Below are positions 1-9,017 of a DNA stretch of 64,000 bases, piece after piece. Every line of letters begins with the position of its first letter. Position 1 is the stretch's first letter. Below the pieces are notes generated by a model. That model searched no databases. It saw nothing but the letters and a program-made list of their open reading frames with translations, and was not told the origin of the DNA. The DNA lies in NCBI GenBank assembly GCA_050950425.1, contig JBMNHO010000002.1, positions 1,488,001 through 1,552,000 on the forward strand, written 5' to 3'. The translations under genes were made by a program, and so were the position numbers. The stretch comes from RGIG529 sp050950425 (lineage in GTDB: Bacteria; Bacillota; Clostridia; Oscillospirales; Oscillospiraceae).

Positions 1-1999
1 TGCCGATGGTGAGGGCGCCGTTCATCATGAATTTCATATTGCCGGTGCCCGACGCTTCTTTCCCGGCCGTGGAAATTTGCTCGGAAATGTCCGAAGCGGG
101 GATCAGCTTTTCCGCTAGGGAAACACGATAATTTTCCAAGAAAAACACCTGCAACCTGTCTTTGCAGCGGGGATCCGTGTTGATTTTTGAAGCGACGCTG
201 CAGATGAGCCGGATGATCTGCTTGGCGATCAAATAGCCCGGCGCGGCTTTTGCGCCGAACAAAAACGTGCGGGGAACCATGTCAAATGTTGGGTCGTTCT
301 GCAATCGGTCATACAGATACAAAATATGCAGCACGTTCAGCAGCTGCCGCTTGTATTCGTGCAGCCGTTTGACCTGCACGTCAAAAATGGCATTGGGGTT
401 GATCTCGATTTGATACTCTTTCCGGGCGAAGGCGGCAAAATCCAGCTTATTTTGCCGCTTGATCCCGGAAAGTTCCTCCAGCACGGAAACGTCTCCTTTA
501 AACCGCTCCAATTCCGAAAGCTTGCCGGGGTGCAGCAGGTAGGCGTCTGACCCTGTGAGGGAGCAGATCAGCCGGTGCAGCCGGGGGTTGGACTGGGCGA
601 GCCAGCGGCGGTGGTCAACGCCGTTTGTCACGTTGAAGAACTTTTGGGGCATCATACGATAGGCGTTTTGAAAGGTGTCCCGCTTCAAGATCCCGGTGTG
701 CAGAGCGGAAACGCCGTTGACGGCGAAGCAGGCGGCAACACATAGGTTGGCCATCCGCACTTCGTTGCCCCAGACGACGGCCATTTCCTGCACCTTGCTG
801 GGATCACCCTGAAAAAAGGAGTTAACAGACTGGCAAAACCGCCAGTTGATCTCACGGAGGACGGAAAAAATCCGGGGCAGGAGGGTTTCGAACAAGCTTT
901 GGGGCCAGCGCTCCAGCGCCTCGGAAAGAATGGTGTGGTTCGTATATGCCACGGTCTGGGTGACGATGCCCCAGGCGGTCTCCCAGTCATATCCCTCCAC
1001 GTCCAGAAAAATACGCATCAGCTCGGGAATGACGATGGCCGGGTGGGTGTCATTGATTTGGATGACATGGTGTTCGTGGAAATTGCGCAAAGTGCCGTGC
1101 TGGGCTCTGTGTTTTCTTGTGATGGACTGAACCGTGGCAGATACAAAGAAGTACTGCTGTTTCAGGCGCAGCGATTTTCCTTCGTAATGGTTGTCGTCAG
1201 GATACAGCACCTTGGCGATGACTTCGGCCATGGCCTGCTGCTCCATCGCCTTTAAATAGTCGCCCCGAGAGTAAAGGGACATGTCAACGGGGACAGGGGA
1301 CTTGGCGTCCCAAAGGCGCAGGGTGTTGACCTGGTTTGTGTGGTATCCCGAGATGTTCATGTCTTTTGGGATGGCAAGAACCGTTGTGGCATCTTTCAAA
1401 GAGATGTGCAGCCGGCCGTTTTCCCAATGCTCTTCCACCGTGCCGCCAAACTGCACCTCCTCCACTTCATCCATCTTTGGAATGAGCCAAACATCACCAA
1501 GGTTCATCCAGTCGTCCGCCAGTTCCACTTGCTGCCCGTCGATGATCTTCTGCTTGAAAATCCCCAGCTCGTAGCAAATGGAATATCCTGTCGCGGGGAT
1601 GCCCAAGGTGGTCATGCTGTCTAAATAACATGCGGCCAGCCGGCCCAGGCCGCCGTTTCCAAGGCCGGCGTCCGGCTCTGACTCCAGAATGTCCGTCAGA
1701 TGATAGCCAAGCTCGGAGAGGGCATCCTGCAGCGGCTCCAGAACGCCCAGATTATAGGCGTTTTTCAAAAGGGACCGGCCAAGCAAAAATTCCAGCGAAA
1801 GATAATGAACCTGGCGCTTGTCCTGGGGGTCTGGCTGGGCGCCGCGGGTGCGCTGGTTCTCGGACAAAATATCACGCAGGACCAGGGCCGATGCTTTGAA
1901 CAGATGCATGGGATTGGCCTCGGATACCTCCCTTCCAAAATGGTGGCGCAGTTTGGCGACCAGGGCTGTTTTCATGGTTTGTTTGGTGTAAATTGGCAT
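1..1999 (-). CDS. glgP: Glycogen phosphorylase (3' end outside window)
   Basis: Releases glucose-1-phosphate from glycogen in the cytoplasm, using pyridoxal phosphate (PLP). Reading the minus strand from the ATG at 1999 gives an uninterrupted phosphorylase. It starts MPIYTKQTMK, has the SLEFLLGR and NGGLGRLAACYLDS blocks early, and reaches the GTGNMKFMMNGAL block at the window edge, whose lysine carries PLP. About 666 residues are visible; the family has about 800, so only the C-terminus is missing. The start is supported by AGAAGGAG about 7 nt upstream. It is the last visible gene of the glg operon, 31 bp after glgA, so breakdown is co-transcribed with synthesis. Confidence 0.96.
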   Translation of the reverse strand, partial: MPIYTKQTMKTALVAKLRHHFGREVSEANPMHLFKASALVLRDILSENQRTRGAQPDPQDKRQVHYLSLEFLLGRSLLKNAYNLGVLEPLQDALSELGYHLTDILESEPDAGLGNGGLGRLAACYLDSMTTLGIPATGYSICYELGIFKQKIIDGQQVELADDWMNLGDVWLIPKMDEVEEVQFGGTVEEHWENGRLHISLKDATTVLAIPKDMNISGYHTNQVNTLRLWDAKSPVPVDMSLYSRGDYLKAMEQQAMAEVIAKVLYPDDNHYEGKSLRLKQQYFFVSATVQSITRKHRAQHGTLRNFHEHHVIQINDTHPAIVIPELMRIFLDVEGYDWETAWGIVTQTVAYTNHTILSEALERWPQSLFETLLPRIFSVLREINWRFCQSVNSFFQGDPSKVQEMAVVWGNEVRMANLCVAACFAVNGVSALHTGILKRDTFQNAYRMMPQKFFNVTNGVDHRRWLAQSNPRLHRLICSLTGSDAYLLHPGKLSELERFKGDVSVLEELSGIKRQNKLDFAAFARKEYQIEINPNAIFDVQVKRLHEYKRQLLNVLHILYLYDRLQNDPTFDMVPRTFLFGAKAAPGYLIAKQIIRLICSVASKINTDPRCKDRLQVFFLENYRVSLAEKLIPASDISEQISTAGKEASGTGNMKFMMNGALTIG

Positions 2000-2030
2000 G
2001 GTGTTTGTTCTCCTTCTATGCCGACGGTGC

Positions 2031-3470
2031 TTATGGCACCAATCTCGAATAGATATCTAGATATCCTTTTGCGGATTTATTCCAAGAAAAGTCGGCATTC
2101 ATATCTCGCTGCATCAGTGTATGCCAGATCTCCCGGTTTTGGTAGAGAGAAACGGCTTCCCGGATGACATGGAGCATGTCGTGGGCGTTGTAAGCGGAAA
2201 AGGTAAAGCCGTTACCCTCTCCGGTGTATTGATTGTAGGGGGAAACGGTGTCCTTCAGGCCGCCGGTTTCCCGCACAATGGGCAGCGTGCCGTAGCGCAT
2301 GGCGATCATCTGAGACAGGCCGCAGGGCTCGCTTTTCGACGGCATCAGGAACAAATCCGCCCCCGCGTAGATATTCATAGCCAAACCGGAGGAATACATG
2401 ATGTTGGCGGATAGCCGGGAGGGATATTGCTGCCGGGCGTTTAAAAATGCCTGTTCAAACCGCCAGTCTCCCCGGCCAAGGACAACAAATTGGACGGGAA
2501 GCTCCATGATCTGAGGGAGAACGGCAGTCACAAGATCCATTCCCTTGTGGGGAACCAAGCGGGAGATGCAGGCGATGATGGGAATGTCCGGCTCCAGGTT
2601 CAGGCCCAATGTACGCTGCAACTCCTGCTTGTCGCGCCTTTTTCCGGACAAGTCGTCGGCTGTATACGTCTGAAACAGAGCGGGGTCAGTGGCAGGATTA
2701 TATACATCCGTATCAATCCCGTTTAAAATGCCTTGCATTTTATGGGCGTTGGCGGAGAGAATCCCCTCCATGCCGTGGGCGTAAAACGAATGGTGCAGTT
2801 CCTGGGCATAGGTCGGGCTTACTGTCGTGATAAAGTCGGCGGCGCAAATGGCGCCCTTCATCAGCGAAATATCGTCATAATATTCCATGGCGCCGTTTTC
2901 GTACCAATGGGCGGGAAGGCCAAAGAGGTCTTCCAGTGTCTCTCTTCCGTACCGGCCCTGATATTCTACGTTGTGGATGGTGAACACGGTGCGGATGGAG
3001 GAAAGCATGGGGATGCGATCGGCATCCTCTTTCAGATAAACGGGGATAAGGGCTGTTTGCCAGTCGTTACAGTGAACTACGTTTGGAACCCAGTCCAATT
3101 TTGGAATGCATTCCACCACAGCGCGAGAAAAGTACCCAAACCGTTCCCCGTCGTCATAATGGCCGTATGGTTCGCTCCGGTTGAAATAGTGTTCGTTGTC
3201 CACAAAATAATAGGTAACCCCGTCTTTTTCCAAGGAAAACAGGCCGCAGTAAACAGAGCGCCAGGCAAAAGTGACGTTAAAATGAAACAAAAACGTCATC
3301 TGGCCTCGAAAGTGAGCGCCAATGGCACCGTAGAGGGGCAAAATCACTCGAACGTCGGCGCCGGCACGCTCCAAAGCCTTGGGCAGACTGCCCGCAACGT
3401 CGGCAAGGCCGCCGGTTTTGATGAAAGGGGCTACTTCTGACGCGGCAAATAAAATGTTCAAAGATTTCAT
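2031..3470 (-). CDS. glgA: Glycogen synthase (ADP-glucose, GT5)
   Basis: Transfers glucose from ADP-glucose to the growing alpha-1,4-glucan. The 479-residue product has the GT5 hallmark KTGGLADV (18-25) that binds ADP-glucose, and a C-terminal GT1-like half with the SEPCGL and ETGGLKDTV blocks. Length is normal. The ATG at 3470 directly abuts AAGGAG, which is too close for efficient initiation. An in-frame TTG at 3464 has a 9-nt spacing and would give a typical MNILF start, so the true start may be two codons in. It lies 16 bp downstream of glgD. Confidence 0.96.
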   Translation of the reverse strand: MKSLNILFAASEVAPFIKTGGLADVAGSLPKALERAGADVRVILPLYGAIGAHFRGQMTFLFHFNVTFAWRSVYCGLFSLEKDGVTYYFVDNEHYFNRSEPYGHYDDGERFGYFSRAVVECIPKLDWVPNVVHCNDWQTALIPVYLKEDADRIPMLSSIRTVFTIHNVEYQGRYGRETLEDLFGLPAHWYENGAMEYYDDISLMKGAICAADFITTVSPTYAQELHHSFYAHGMEGILSANAHKMQGILNGIDTDVYNPATDPALFQTYTADDLSGKRRDKQELQRTLGLNLEPDIPIIACISRLVPHKGMDLVTAVLPQIMELPVQFVVLGRGDWRFEQAFLNARQQYPSRLSANIMYSSGLAMNIYAGADLFLMPSKSEPCGLSQMIAMRYGTLPIVRETGGLKDTVSPYNQYTGEGNGFTFSAYNAHDMLHVIREAVSLYQNREIWHTLMQRDMNADFSWNKSAKGYLDIYSRLVP

Positions 3471-3486
3471 CTCCTTCTGCTTTCGA

Positions 3487-4602
3487 TTAAACGGATTGGC
3501 CTTTGGCCAAAATCAGCGGATAACTTTCGTGGCCCATGAGCATGCGGCCGGGATGAACGGTGACGCCTTTGTCGGCAATGATACAGCGCAAAACGGCGCT
3601 GTCCAGAATGCTGGTGCCTTGCATCAAGATACAGTTTTCCACGCTGGCCCCCTTTTGAATACGCACGCCACGGAACAAAATGCTGTTTTTGACGGATCCT
3701 TCGATGATGCAGCCGTCCGCCACCAAAGCATCTTCCACTTGGGCGTCCGGCCCATAATAGGTAGGGGGGTCCCACCGGTCCTTTGTGCGGATGGGCTGAC
3801 TCGGACGGAACAAAGAGGCGCGCACAGAGGGGTCAAACAACTCCATGCTTTTGGTATAATAAGCGGTTTTGGATTGGATGCGGGCGGCGTAGCCGTCGTA
3901 AAAACAAGGGTGGATGGAAAGCGTGTGCCCCATCCCCAAAAGAACGTCCCGGCTGAAGCTGGTGAGATTATGGGAAGCACAGTAATCGATGAGGTTCAGC
4001 AGCAAAGATTTAGACAAAATATAAATATCAAGGGATTCGCAGTCCAGCGGCTTGTGAACACCGCAGAGGACATCGGAAACCCGGCCGTCCGAACCAATGG
4101 AAAAATAAGTGGCGTTTCCGGGGGCGGCCGTGGGGGTGCGGGTGCAGACGGCGGTGATGTCCGCCCCGCTCTTCAAATGAGAGTCAAAAAACGAAGCGAT
4201 GGGAAGGTTCGCCACCAAGTCGCAGGTGGACAAGATGACATAATCCTGGCGAATCTGCTGCAAATAGGTATAAACGCCGCCCAGCGCCTCCATCTCCCCG
4301 CGAAATTCTCCGCTGCCTCGCTTTTTGGCGTAGGCAAAGGGAGGCAAAATCTTCAGCCCGCCCCATTTTCGGCTCAAGTCCCAGTCTTTCCCGGACCCCA
4401 GATGATCCAAAAGGGATTGATAGCTTTCATGCATTAAAATGCCCACGTCGGTGATGCCGGCGTTGACGAAATTAGAAAGCATGAAATCGATGATCCGGTA
4501 TTGGCCGCCATAGGGGATAGAGGCGATGGTGCGGTGCTCTGTCAGTTCCCGCAAATTGGTATTGGATTGGTATGTAAATAAAATGCCGTGCAGGTTGTTC
4601 AT
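3487..4602 (-). CDS. glgD: Glucose-1-phosphate adenylyltransferase-like subunit GlgD
   Basis: A 371-residue homologue of ADP-glucose pyrophosphorylase. Nucleotidyltransferase fold, then a left-handed beta-helix C-terminus. The GGxGxRL phosphate-binding loop is missing (ILFTYQSNTNLREL instead), while YGGQYRIIDFMLSN (31-44) and the WDLSRKWGGLKILPP region remain. In Firmicutes GlgD is known as a non-catalytic or regulatory partner of GlgC; that role is inferred here from the lost loop and from direct adjacency. The start codon overlaps the glgC stop (ATGA, 4599-4602), suggesting translational coupling and fixed subunit ratio. A GAGGAGGGG ribosome binding site precedes it. Confidence 0.95.
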   Translation of the reverse strand: MNNLHGILFTYQSNTNLRELTEHRTIASIPYGGQYRIIDFMLSNFVNAGITDVGILMHESYQSLLDHLGSGKDWDLSRKWGGLKILPPFAYAKKRGSGEFRGEMEALGGVYTYLQQIRQDYVILSTCDLVANLPIASFFDSHLKSGADITAVCTRTPTAAPGNATYFSIGSDGRVSDVLCGVHKPLDCESLDIYILSKSLLLNLIDYCASHNLTSFSRDVLLGMGHTLSIHPCFYDGYAARIQSKTAYYTKSMELFDPSVRASLFRPSQPIRTKDRWDPPTYYGPDAQVEDALVADGCIIEGSVKNSILFRGVRIQKGASVENCILMQGTSILDSAVLRCIIADKGVTVHPGRMLMGHESYPLILAKGQSV

Positions 4603-5810
4603 ATACGCCCCTCCTCTTCCGTGTCCTCCAGCATGGCTTTGGGTAAAACCACTTCATTGGCGGGGATCGAGACGCCGGAGCCAAGAACGGCAACACCCCA
4701 ATCTTCCGGCGGCACGTTGCAAGGCGCCGCCCCCACCCTGGCGCCTTGGCCAATGTGGGTGTTTTCCGCCAAAATGGCGTATTCCACAACGGCGCCCTTT
4801 TCCACCACTGTGCCGGGCATTAAGATAGAATATCTGATTTTTGCACCTTCCCCCACGGAAACGGAATGAAACAGAACAGAGTTTTCAATTTTTCCATGTA
4901 CTTCGCATCCCCCGGATACAAGGGAATGAGAAAGCATTCCCGTTTGCCCGATCACATGGGGAGGAAGCGTCGGCGTGCGGCAATAAATGGGCCAGGCCTT
5001 GTCATAAAGCTGCACGCCGGAATGGACGGAGAGAATGTCCATATTGGCGTCCCAAAAGCTGACGATGGTTCCAACGTCCTTCCAGTACCCGGAAAAGCGA
5101 TAGGCCGCCATGATTTCCCCGGCATCCAGCATGGCGGGGATCACGTCGCCCCCAAAGTCGTTTGACGAGCGGGGGTTCCCTTCGTCTGCGATTAGATACT
5201 TCTTTAATTTGCTCCAAGTAAAGATATAAACCCCCATAGAGGCCAAATTGCTTTTGGGCTGCTTTGGTTTTTCTTCAAATTCATAGACAATGTCGTTCTC
5301 GTCCACATTCATAATGCCAAATCGGGATGCCTCTTCCATCGGCACCTCTAACACAGAGATGGTGCAGGCGGCGCCGGCCTGCTTGTGCCGCTCTAGCAAG
5401 GCGGAGTAGTCCATCTTGTAGATATGATCCCCGCTCAAAATCAAGACATAGTCAGGATCATACAGGGAAATGAAGCTCATGTTTTGATAAATGGCGTTGG
5501 CCGTTCCTTTGTACCAGGTGCCTTTGGAGCCTTCCTTCACATAGGGAGGCAAGATATGGACGCCACCGATGGTACGGTCCAAATCCCAGGGTTGGCCGAT
5601 GCCGATATAGTTGCTCAGCTCCAGAGGCTGGTATTGGGTGAGTACCCCAACGGTGTCAATCCCGGAATTGACGCAGTTGGAAAGGGGAAAATCGATGATG
5701 CGGTATTTCCCGCCAAAGGGAACAGCGGGTTTTGCGACTTTGCTGGTCAGCGCGTAGAGACGGCTACCCTGTCCGCCGGCGAGAAGCATGGCGATACATT
5801 CTTTTTTCAT
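4599..5810 (-). CDS. glgC: Glucose-1-phosphate adenylyltransferase, catalytic subunit
   Basis: Makes ADP-glucose and PPi from ATP and glucose-1-phosphate, the committed step of glycogen synthesis. The 403-residue protein has the intact loop AGGQGSRL (11-18), KPAVPFGGKYRIIDFPLSN (27-45), the SGDHIYKMDY metal site, and C-terminal hexapeptide repeats. The frame stays open upstream to 6026, but the ATG at 5810 was chosen because GGGAGG sits just before it, MKKECIAMLLAGG is the usual start, and its ATGA overlaps the glgB stop by 4 bp. The glgD stop-start overlap downstream has the same design. Confidence 0.97.
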   Translation of the reverse strand: MKKECIAMLLAGGQGSRLYALTSKVAKPAVPFGGKYRIIDFPLSNCVNSGIDTVGVLTQYQPLELSNYIGIGQPWDLDRTIGGVHILPPYVKEGSKGTWYKGTANAIYQNMSFISLYDPDYVLILSGDHIYKMDYSALLERHKQAGAACTISVLEVPMEEASRFGIMNVDENDIVYEFEEKPKQPKSNLASMGVYIFTWSKLKKYLIADEGNPRSSNDFGGDVIPAMLDAGEIMAAYRFSGYWKDVGTIVSFWDANMDILSVHSGVQLYDKAWPIYCRTPTLPPHVIGQTGMLSHSLVSGGCEVHGKIENSVLFHSVSVGEGAKIRYSILMPGTVVEKGAVVEYAILAENTHIGQGARVGAAPCNVPPEDWGVAVLGSGVSIPANEVVLPKAMLEDTEEEGRI

Positions 5811-7828
5811 ATGTTTCCTCCCTTCAATGAATGGCCCTCTGGGTGACCCTCCCCATCCAAGGCCGGCTTGGGCGCGGAGACGGGGCGGGGGCAGGCGCCT
5901 GCCTGCCGGGTCTGTTTCGCTGGTTGCTTTTTTGCTTTCTTCTTTGGCATTCGCTTGGTCAGCTGTAAAAACACGGCGGAGAGAGGGGGAAGGTCCACCT
6001 TCAGGGAGTGGCCCTGCCCGTGGCACGGCACGTCTTCCGTGGAAAGGGGGGCTGCAAGGGGGGCGCTGCTCCCGCCAAACTCCATTCGGTCTGTATGAAA
6101 GCGCTCGGCGTAATACCCGGCTTCAGGCACCCCCAGCCGATACCCTTCCCGGAGAACAGGAGAAAAGTTACAAAGGAAAATGAGCGGCTCGCCCTTCTTT
6201 GCGTTTCGCAAAAACGCGGCGGTGTTGCCAAAGTGATCGTCGGCACAGAGCCAGGAAAAGCCGCTCCAGTCAAAATCAATTTCCCACAAAGGAGCCTGCG
6301 ACAGATAAAACTGCCCGGCGGCTTTGAAAAAGGCATGCAGCGCTTGGTGTTCAGGCTGTTCCAGCAGGTGCCAGTCCAACGAATTTGCGAAGTTCCATTC
6401 TGCCGCTTGGCCAAACTCCGCCCCCATGAACAGAAGCTTTTTGCCCGGATGCGCCAGCATATATGCGTAAAACACACGGACTCCCGCCATTTTCGCGGCA
6501 AGATCTCCCGGCATTTTTTCCAAAAGAGAGCCCTTCATATGCACCACTTCGTCGTGGGAAACGGGAAGCAGGAAGTTCTCGGAAAAGGCATACATAAAAG
6601 AGAACGTCAAATCCTTGTGGTTGAACTGGCGAAAATAAGGGTCAAGCTTGCAATAATGAAATATGTCGTTCATCCAGCCCATATTCCATTTGATGTTAAA
6701 CCCCAGCCCGCCGACGTCCACAGGATGGCTCACCCCGGGCCAGGCGGTGGACTCCTCCGCAATCATTAAAACATCGGGAGAAAGGCCAAACAGCGTTTGG
6801 TTGATCTGCTGCAGCAGAGAGATGGCCTCCAAATTCTCTCGCCCGCCGTTTCGGTTGGGGCGCCAGGCGCCGGCCGGTCTTCCATAGTCCAGATAGAGCA
6901 TAGAGGCAACGGCGTCCACCCGGAGTCCGTCAATGTGATATTCCTCCAGCCAAAAGCGGGCGGAGGAGGTGAGAAAGGAGCGCACCTCGCCCTTTCCGTA
7001 GTCAAACACCCGTGTGCCCCAACCAGCGTGTTCCTGTATGGTCGGCTCTGCATACTCGTAACAATAAGAGCCGTCAAACTCCATCAGCCCATGGGCGTCT
7101 TTTGGGAAATGAGCGGGAACCCAATCCAAAATAACGCCGATGCCGGCCTGATGGCACTGGTCGATGAGATACTTCAGGTCGTGAGGGGTGCCGAAGCGGG
7201 AGGTGGCGGCAAAAAATCCGGTGCATTGATAACCCCAGGAGTCGTCCAGCGGATGCTCCGTCAGGGGCAAAAACTCCACGTGGGTAAACCCCATTTCTTT
7301 GACGTAGGGAATCAGGAGAGCGGCCGCATCTCGATAGCTGAGAAATTCCCCGTTTTCGGTTTGCCGCCACGAGCCGAAATGCACCTCATAGATATGAAGC
7401 GGATGGTCATATACCAAATGGGTTTTGCGATAAGAAAGCCAAGCGTCATCGTGCCATTCGTACCCGTCCAACGCATATAATTTGGATGCGGTATGGGGCC
7501 TTGTCTCCGCGTGAAACGCATAAGGATCGGCCTTTTCCAAGACAACGCCGTCCTTTGTTTCCAAAGAATATTTATATGCGTCATATTGCCGGACATTCGG
7601 GATAAATGCGTACCAAATACCGGAAGATTCCTCCTGCATCGGGTGCATGTCTGCAGTCCAGCTGTTAAACGACCCAATCACAGAAACGGAAACGGCATGC
7701 GGAGCCCAGACACGGAACCATGCTCCATCGTCGGTGAGATGCCCGCCCATCATTTCATGGGCCTGGCTGCAGGTTCCGTTCCGGAAGCGGTTGATGGCAT
7801 CCTGAGAGAGTGATTCTGTTTGTTTCAT
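5807..7828 (-). CDS. glgB: 1,4-alpha-glucan branching enzyme (GH13)
   Basis: Introduces alpha-1,6 branches into glycogen. The 673-residue product has an N-terminal CBM48 domain (about 30-110) and a GH13 barrel with GLRVDAV (nucleophile Asp305), MIAEES (acid/base about Glu358) and PVSHDEV (His425-Asp426). The frame continues to 7867, but the ATG at 7828 follows TAGGAG at good spacing and removes 13 unlikely residues. After the usual C-terminal beta domain there is an unusual tail (about 627-673), first Lys-rich (MPKKKAKKQPAK), then Pro/Gly-rich. It is the first gene of the glg operon. Confidence 0.96.
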   Translation of the reverse strand: MKQTESLSQDAINRFRNGTCSQAHEMMGGHLTDDGAWFRVWAPHAVSVSVIGSFNSWTADMHPMQEESSGIWYAFIPNVRQYDAYKYSLETKDGVVLEKADPYAFHAETRPHTASKLYALDGYEWHDDAWLSYRKTHLVYDHPLHIYEVHFGSWRQTENGEFLSYRDAAALLIPYVKEMGFTHVEFLPLTEHPLDDSWGYQCTGFFAATSRFGTPHDLKYLIDQCHQAGIGVILDWVPAHFPKDAHGLMEFDGSYCYEYAEPTIQEHAGWGTRVFDYGKGEVRSFLTSSARFWLEEYHIDGLRVDAVASMLYLDYGRPAGAWRPNRNGGRENLEAISLLQQINQTLFGLSPDVLMIAEESTAWPGVSHPVDVGGLGFNIKWNMGWMNDIFHYCKLDPYFRQFNHKDLTFSFMYAFSENFLLPVSHDEVVHMKGSLLEKMPGDLAAKMAGVRVFYAYMLAHPGKKLLFMGAEFGQAAEWNFANSLDWHLLEQPEHQALHAFFKAAGQFYLSQAPLWEIDFDWSGFSWLCADDHFGNTAAFLRNAKKGEPLIFLCNFSPVLREGYRLGVPEAGYYAERFHTDRMEFGGSSAPLAAPLSTEDVPCHGQGHSLKVDLPPLSAVFLQLTKRMPKKKAKKQPAKQTRQAGACPRPVSAPKPALDGEGHPEGHSLKGGNI

Positions 7829-7871
7829 AGCAAAGCTCCTATTCTGGTCTGTCTGGTAATGGGGCACCTAT

Positions 7872-7901
7872 ATTATAGCACTAAAGTGCGATTGTCCGCA
7901 A
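7872..7901 (-). promoter_or_regulatory. glg operon promoter with palindrome in the spacer
   Basis: On the minus strand, -35 TTGCGG (7896-7901), an 18-bp spacer and -10 TATAAT (7872-7877) lie about 45 bp upstream of the glgB start. The spacer contains the perfect palindrome GCACTTTAGTGC (7878-7889 on the plus strand reads GCACTAAAGTGC), ending next to the -10. That is a typical place for a repressor operator. The regulator is unknown. Confidence 0.7.
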
Positions 7902-8057
7902 TGACCGGAAGAAGAATGGGGTGCCAGAAATCCCGGTAAAAGGGTTCAGAAAATTAGCCATTCCTGCCTGAAGGATTTTCGCAAAAAAGACAAAAGATGA
8001 CATGATTTCGGCGCATTCGATTGACAAGGATATAGAAAGACAAAAAAGCCGCGCCGT

Positions 8058-8093
8058 AAAAAAGCGGCAAAACAGAAAAGTCTGTTTTGCCGC
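8058..8093 (-). terminator. Intrinsic terminator of the rimP-ribF operon
   Basis: Perfect 12-bp stem GCGGCAAAACAG (8064-8075) with its complement (8082-8093) and a 6-nt loop. On the minus strand it is followed by TTTTTT. It begins a few bases after the ribF stop codon. Confidence 0.92.
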
Positions 8094-8099
8094 CGAAGG

Positions 8100-9014
8100 T
8101 TACAAAATTTGGTTGCGCGCGAAATATTCTCTTGTCTGCTCCACGTTGCGGGCGATTTCTGCCTTTAATGCGTCAAGGGAAGGGAATTTTTGCTCCGGAC
8201 GCAGAAAGTGATAAAACTCCAGCCGCACCGTTTCATCGTATAAATCGCCGTCAAAGTCCAGCAGAAAGCTCTCCACAGAGATGCGATTTTCGTGATCCAC
8301 AGTGGGGCGCACGCCCACATTGGTCACGGCGGGGCAGGAGGTGCCGTCTGTGAAAAATACCTTGGTCACATAAACGCCCCGGGCGGGGTAGAGCAAAGTT
8401 TCTTCACACTGCACGTTGATGGTGGGAAAGCCCAGAGACTTTCCAAGCTTCTTGCCATGAACCACCTGGCCGGTCATCACGTGGGGGTGCCCCAGGAAGA
8501 CGGAGGCTCGGCTCATTTCGCCTTGGGCCACCAACGTGCGGATATAAGAAGAGCTGATGGTCGTTTCATCCAGCTCGACTTTTGGAACGATGGTACAGCC
8601 GATGCCAAGTTCCGCGCATTTCGCCCGCAGACGGTGGGGGTTGCCCTCGCCGCAGTATCCAAAATGAAAGTCGTGGCCGGCCACAAGATGCACCGCGTTG
8701 CAGTCCTGAACCAGGAAATCGGTGATAAACGTTTCCCAGGGCATGCGCATCATACGCTCGTCAAATTGGGAAAAGATCACCTCGTTGATTCCAAACAATC
8801 GGCGCATCAAGTCGGCCCGGTCGGTTTTGGAGTTGAGAAGAGGGACGGGCTGGCCCACCGTCAGCGTGGATGGATGCACATCAAACGTGACGACGGCAGG
8901 AGATATGTCCATCTGCTGCGCAATGCGCACGGTTTCTTTCAATAGGGCGGCGTGTCCCAGATGTACGCCGTCGAAAAATCCAAGGGCAATGACCCGTTTC
9001 TGTTCTGTTTCCAA
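8100..9014 (-). CDS. ribF: Bifunctional riboflavin kinase / FAD synthetase
   Basis: Phosphorylates riboflavin to FMN and adenylates FMN to FAD. The 304-residue product has an N-terminal nucleotidyltransferase half with GFFDGVHLGH (12-21) and SSSYIRTLV, then a flavokinase half with GKKLGKSLGFPTINV and a C-terminal VRLEFYHFLRPEQKF block. The start is TTG (9012-9014 on the complement), preceded by GAGGTG and 3 bp after the truB stop. It is the last gene of the operon and runs straight into a strong terminator. Confidence 0.95.
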   Translation of the reverse strand: METEQKRVIALGFFDGVHLGHAALLKETVRIAQQMDISPAVVTFDVHPSTLTVGQPVPLLNSKTDRADLMRRLFGINEVIFSQFDERMMRMPWETFITDFLVQDCNAVHLVAGHDFHFGYCGEGNPHRLRAKCAELGIGCTIVPKVELDETTISSSYIRTLVAQGEMSRASVFLGHPHVMTGQVVHGKKLGKSLGFPTINVQCEETLLYPARGVYVTKVFFTDGTSCPAVTNVGVRPTVDHENRISVESFLLDFDGDLYDETVRLEFYHFLRPEQKFPSLDALKAEIARNVEQTREYFARNQIL

Positions 9015-9017
9015 TTG

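Noticed and set aside
3379..4437. 352-codon plus-strand frame
   Set aside because: Lies antisense to glgD; no ribosome binding site or family resemblance.
5811..6026. 72-codon N-terminal extension of glgC
   Set aside because: Overlaps the 3' end of glgB in another frame; the inner ATG has a good ribosome binding site and the normal family start.
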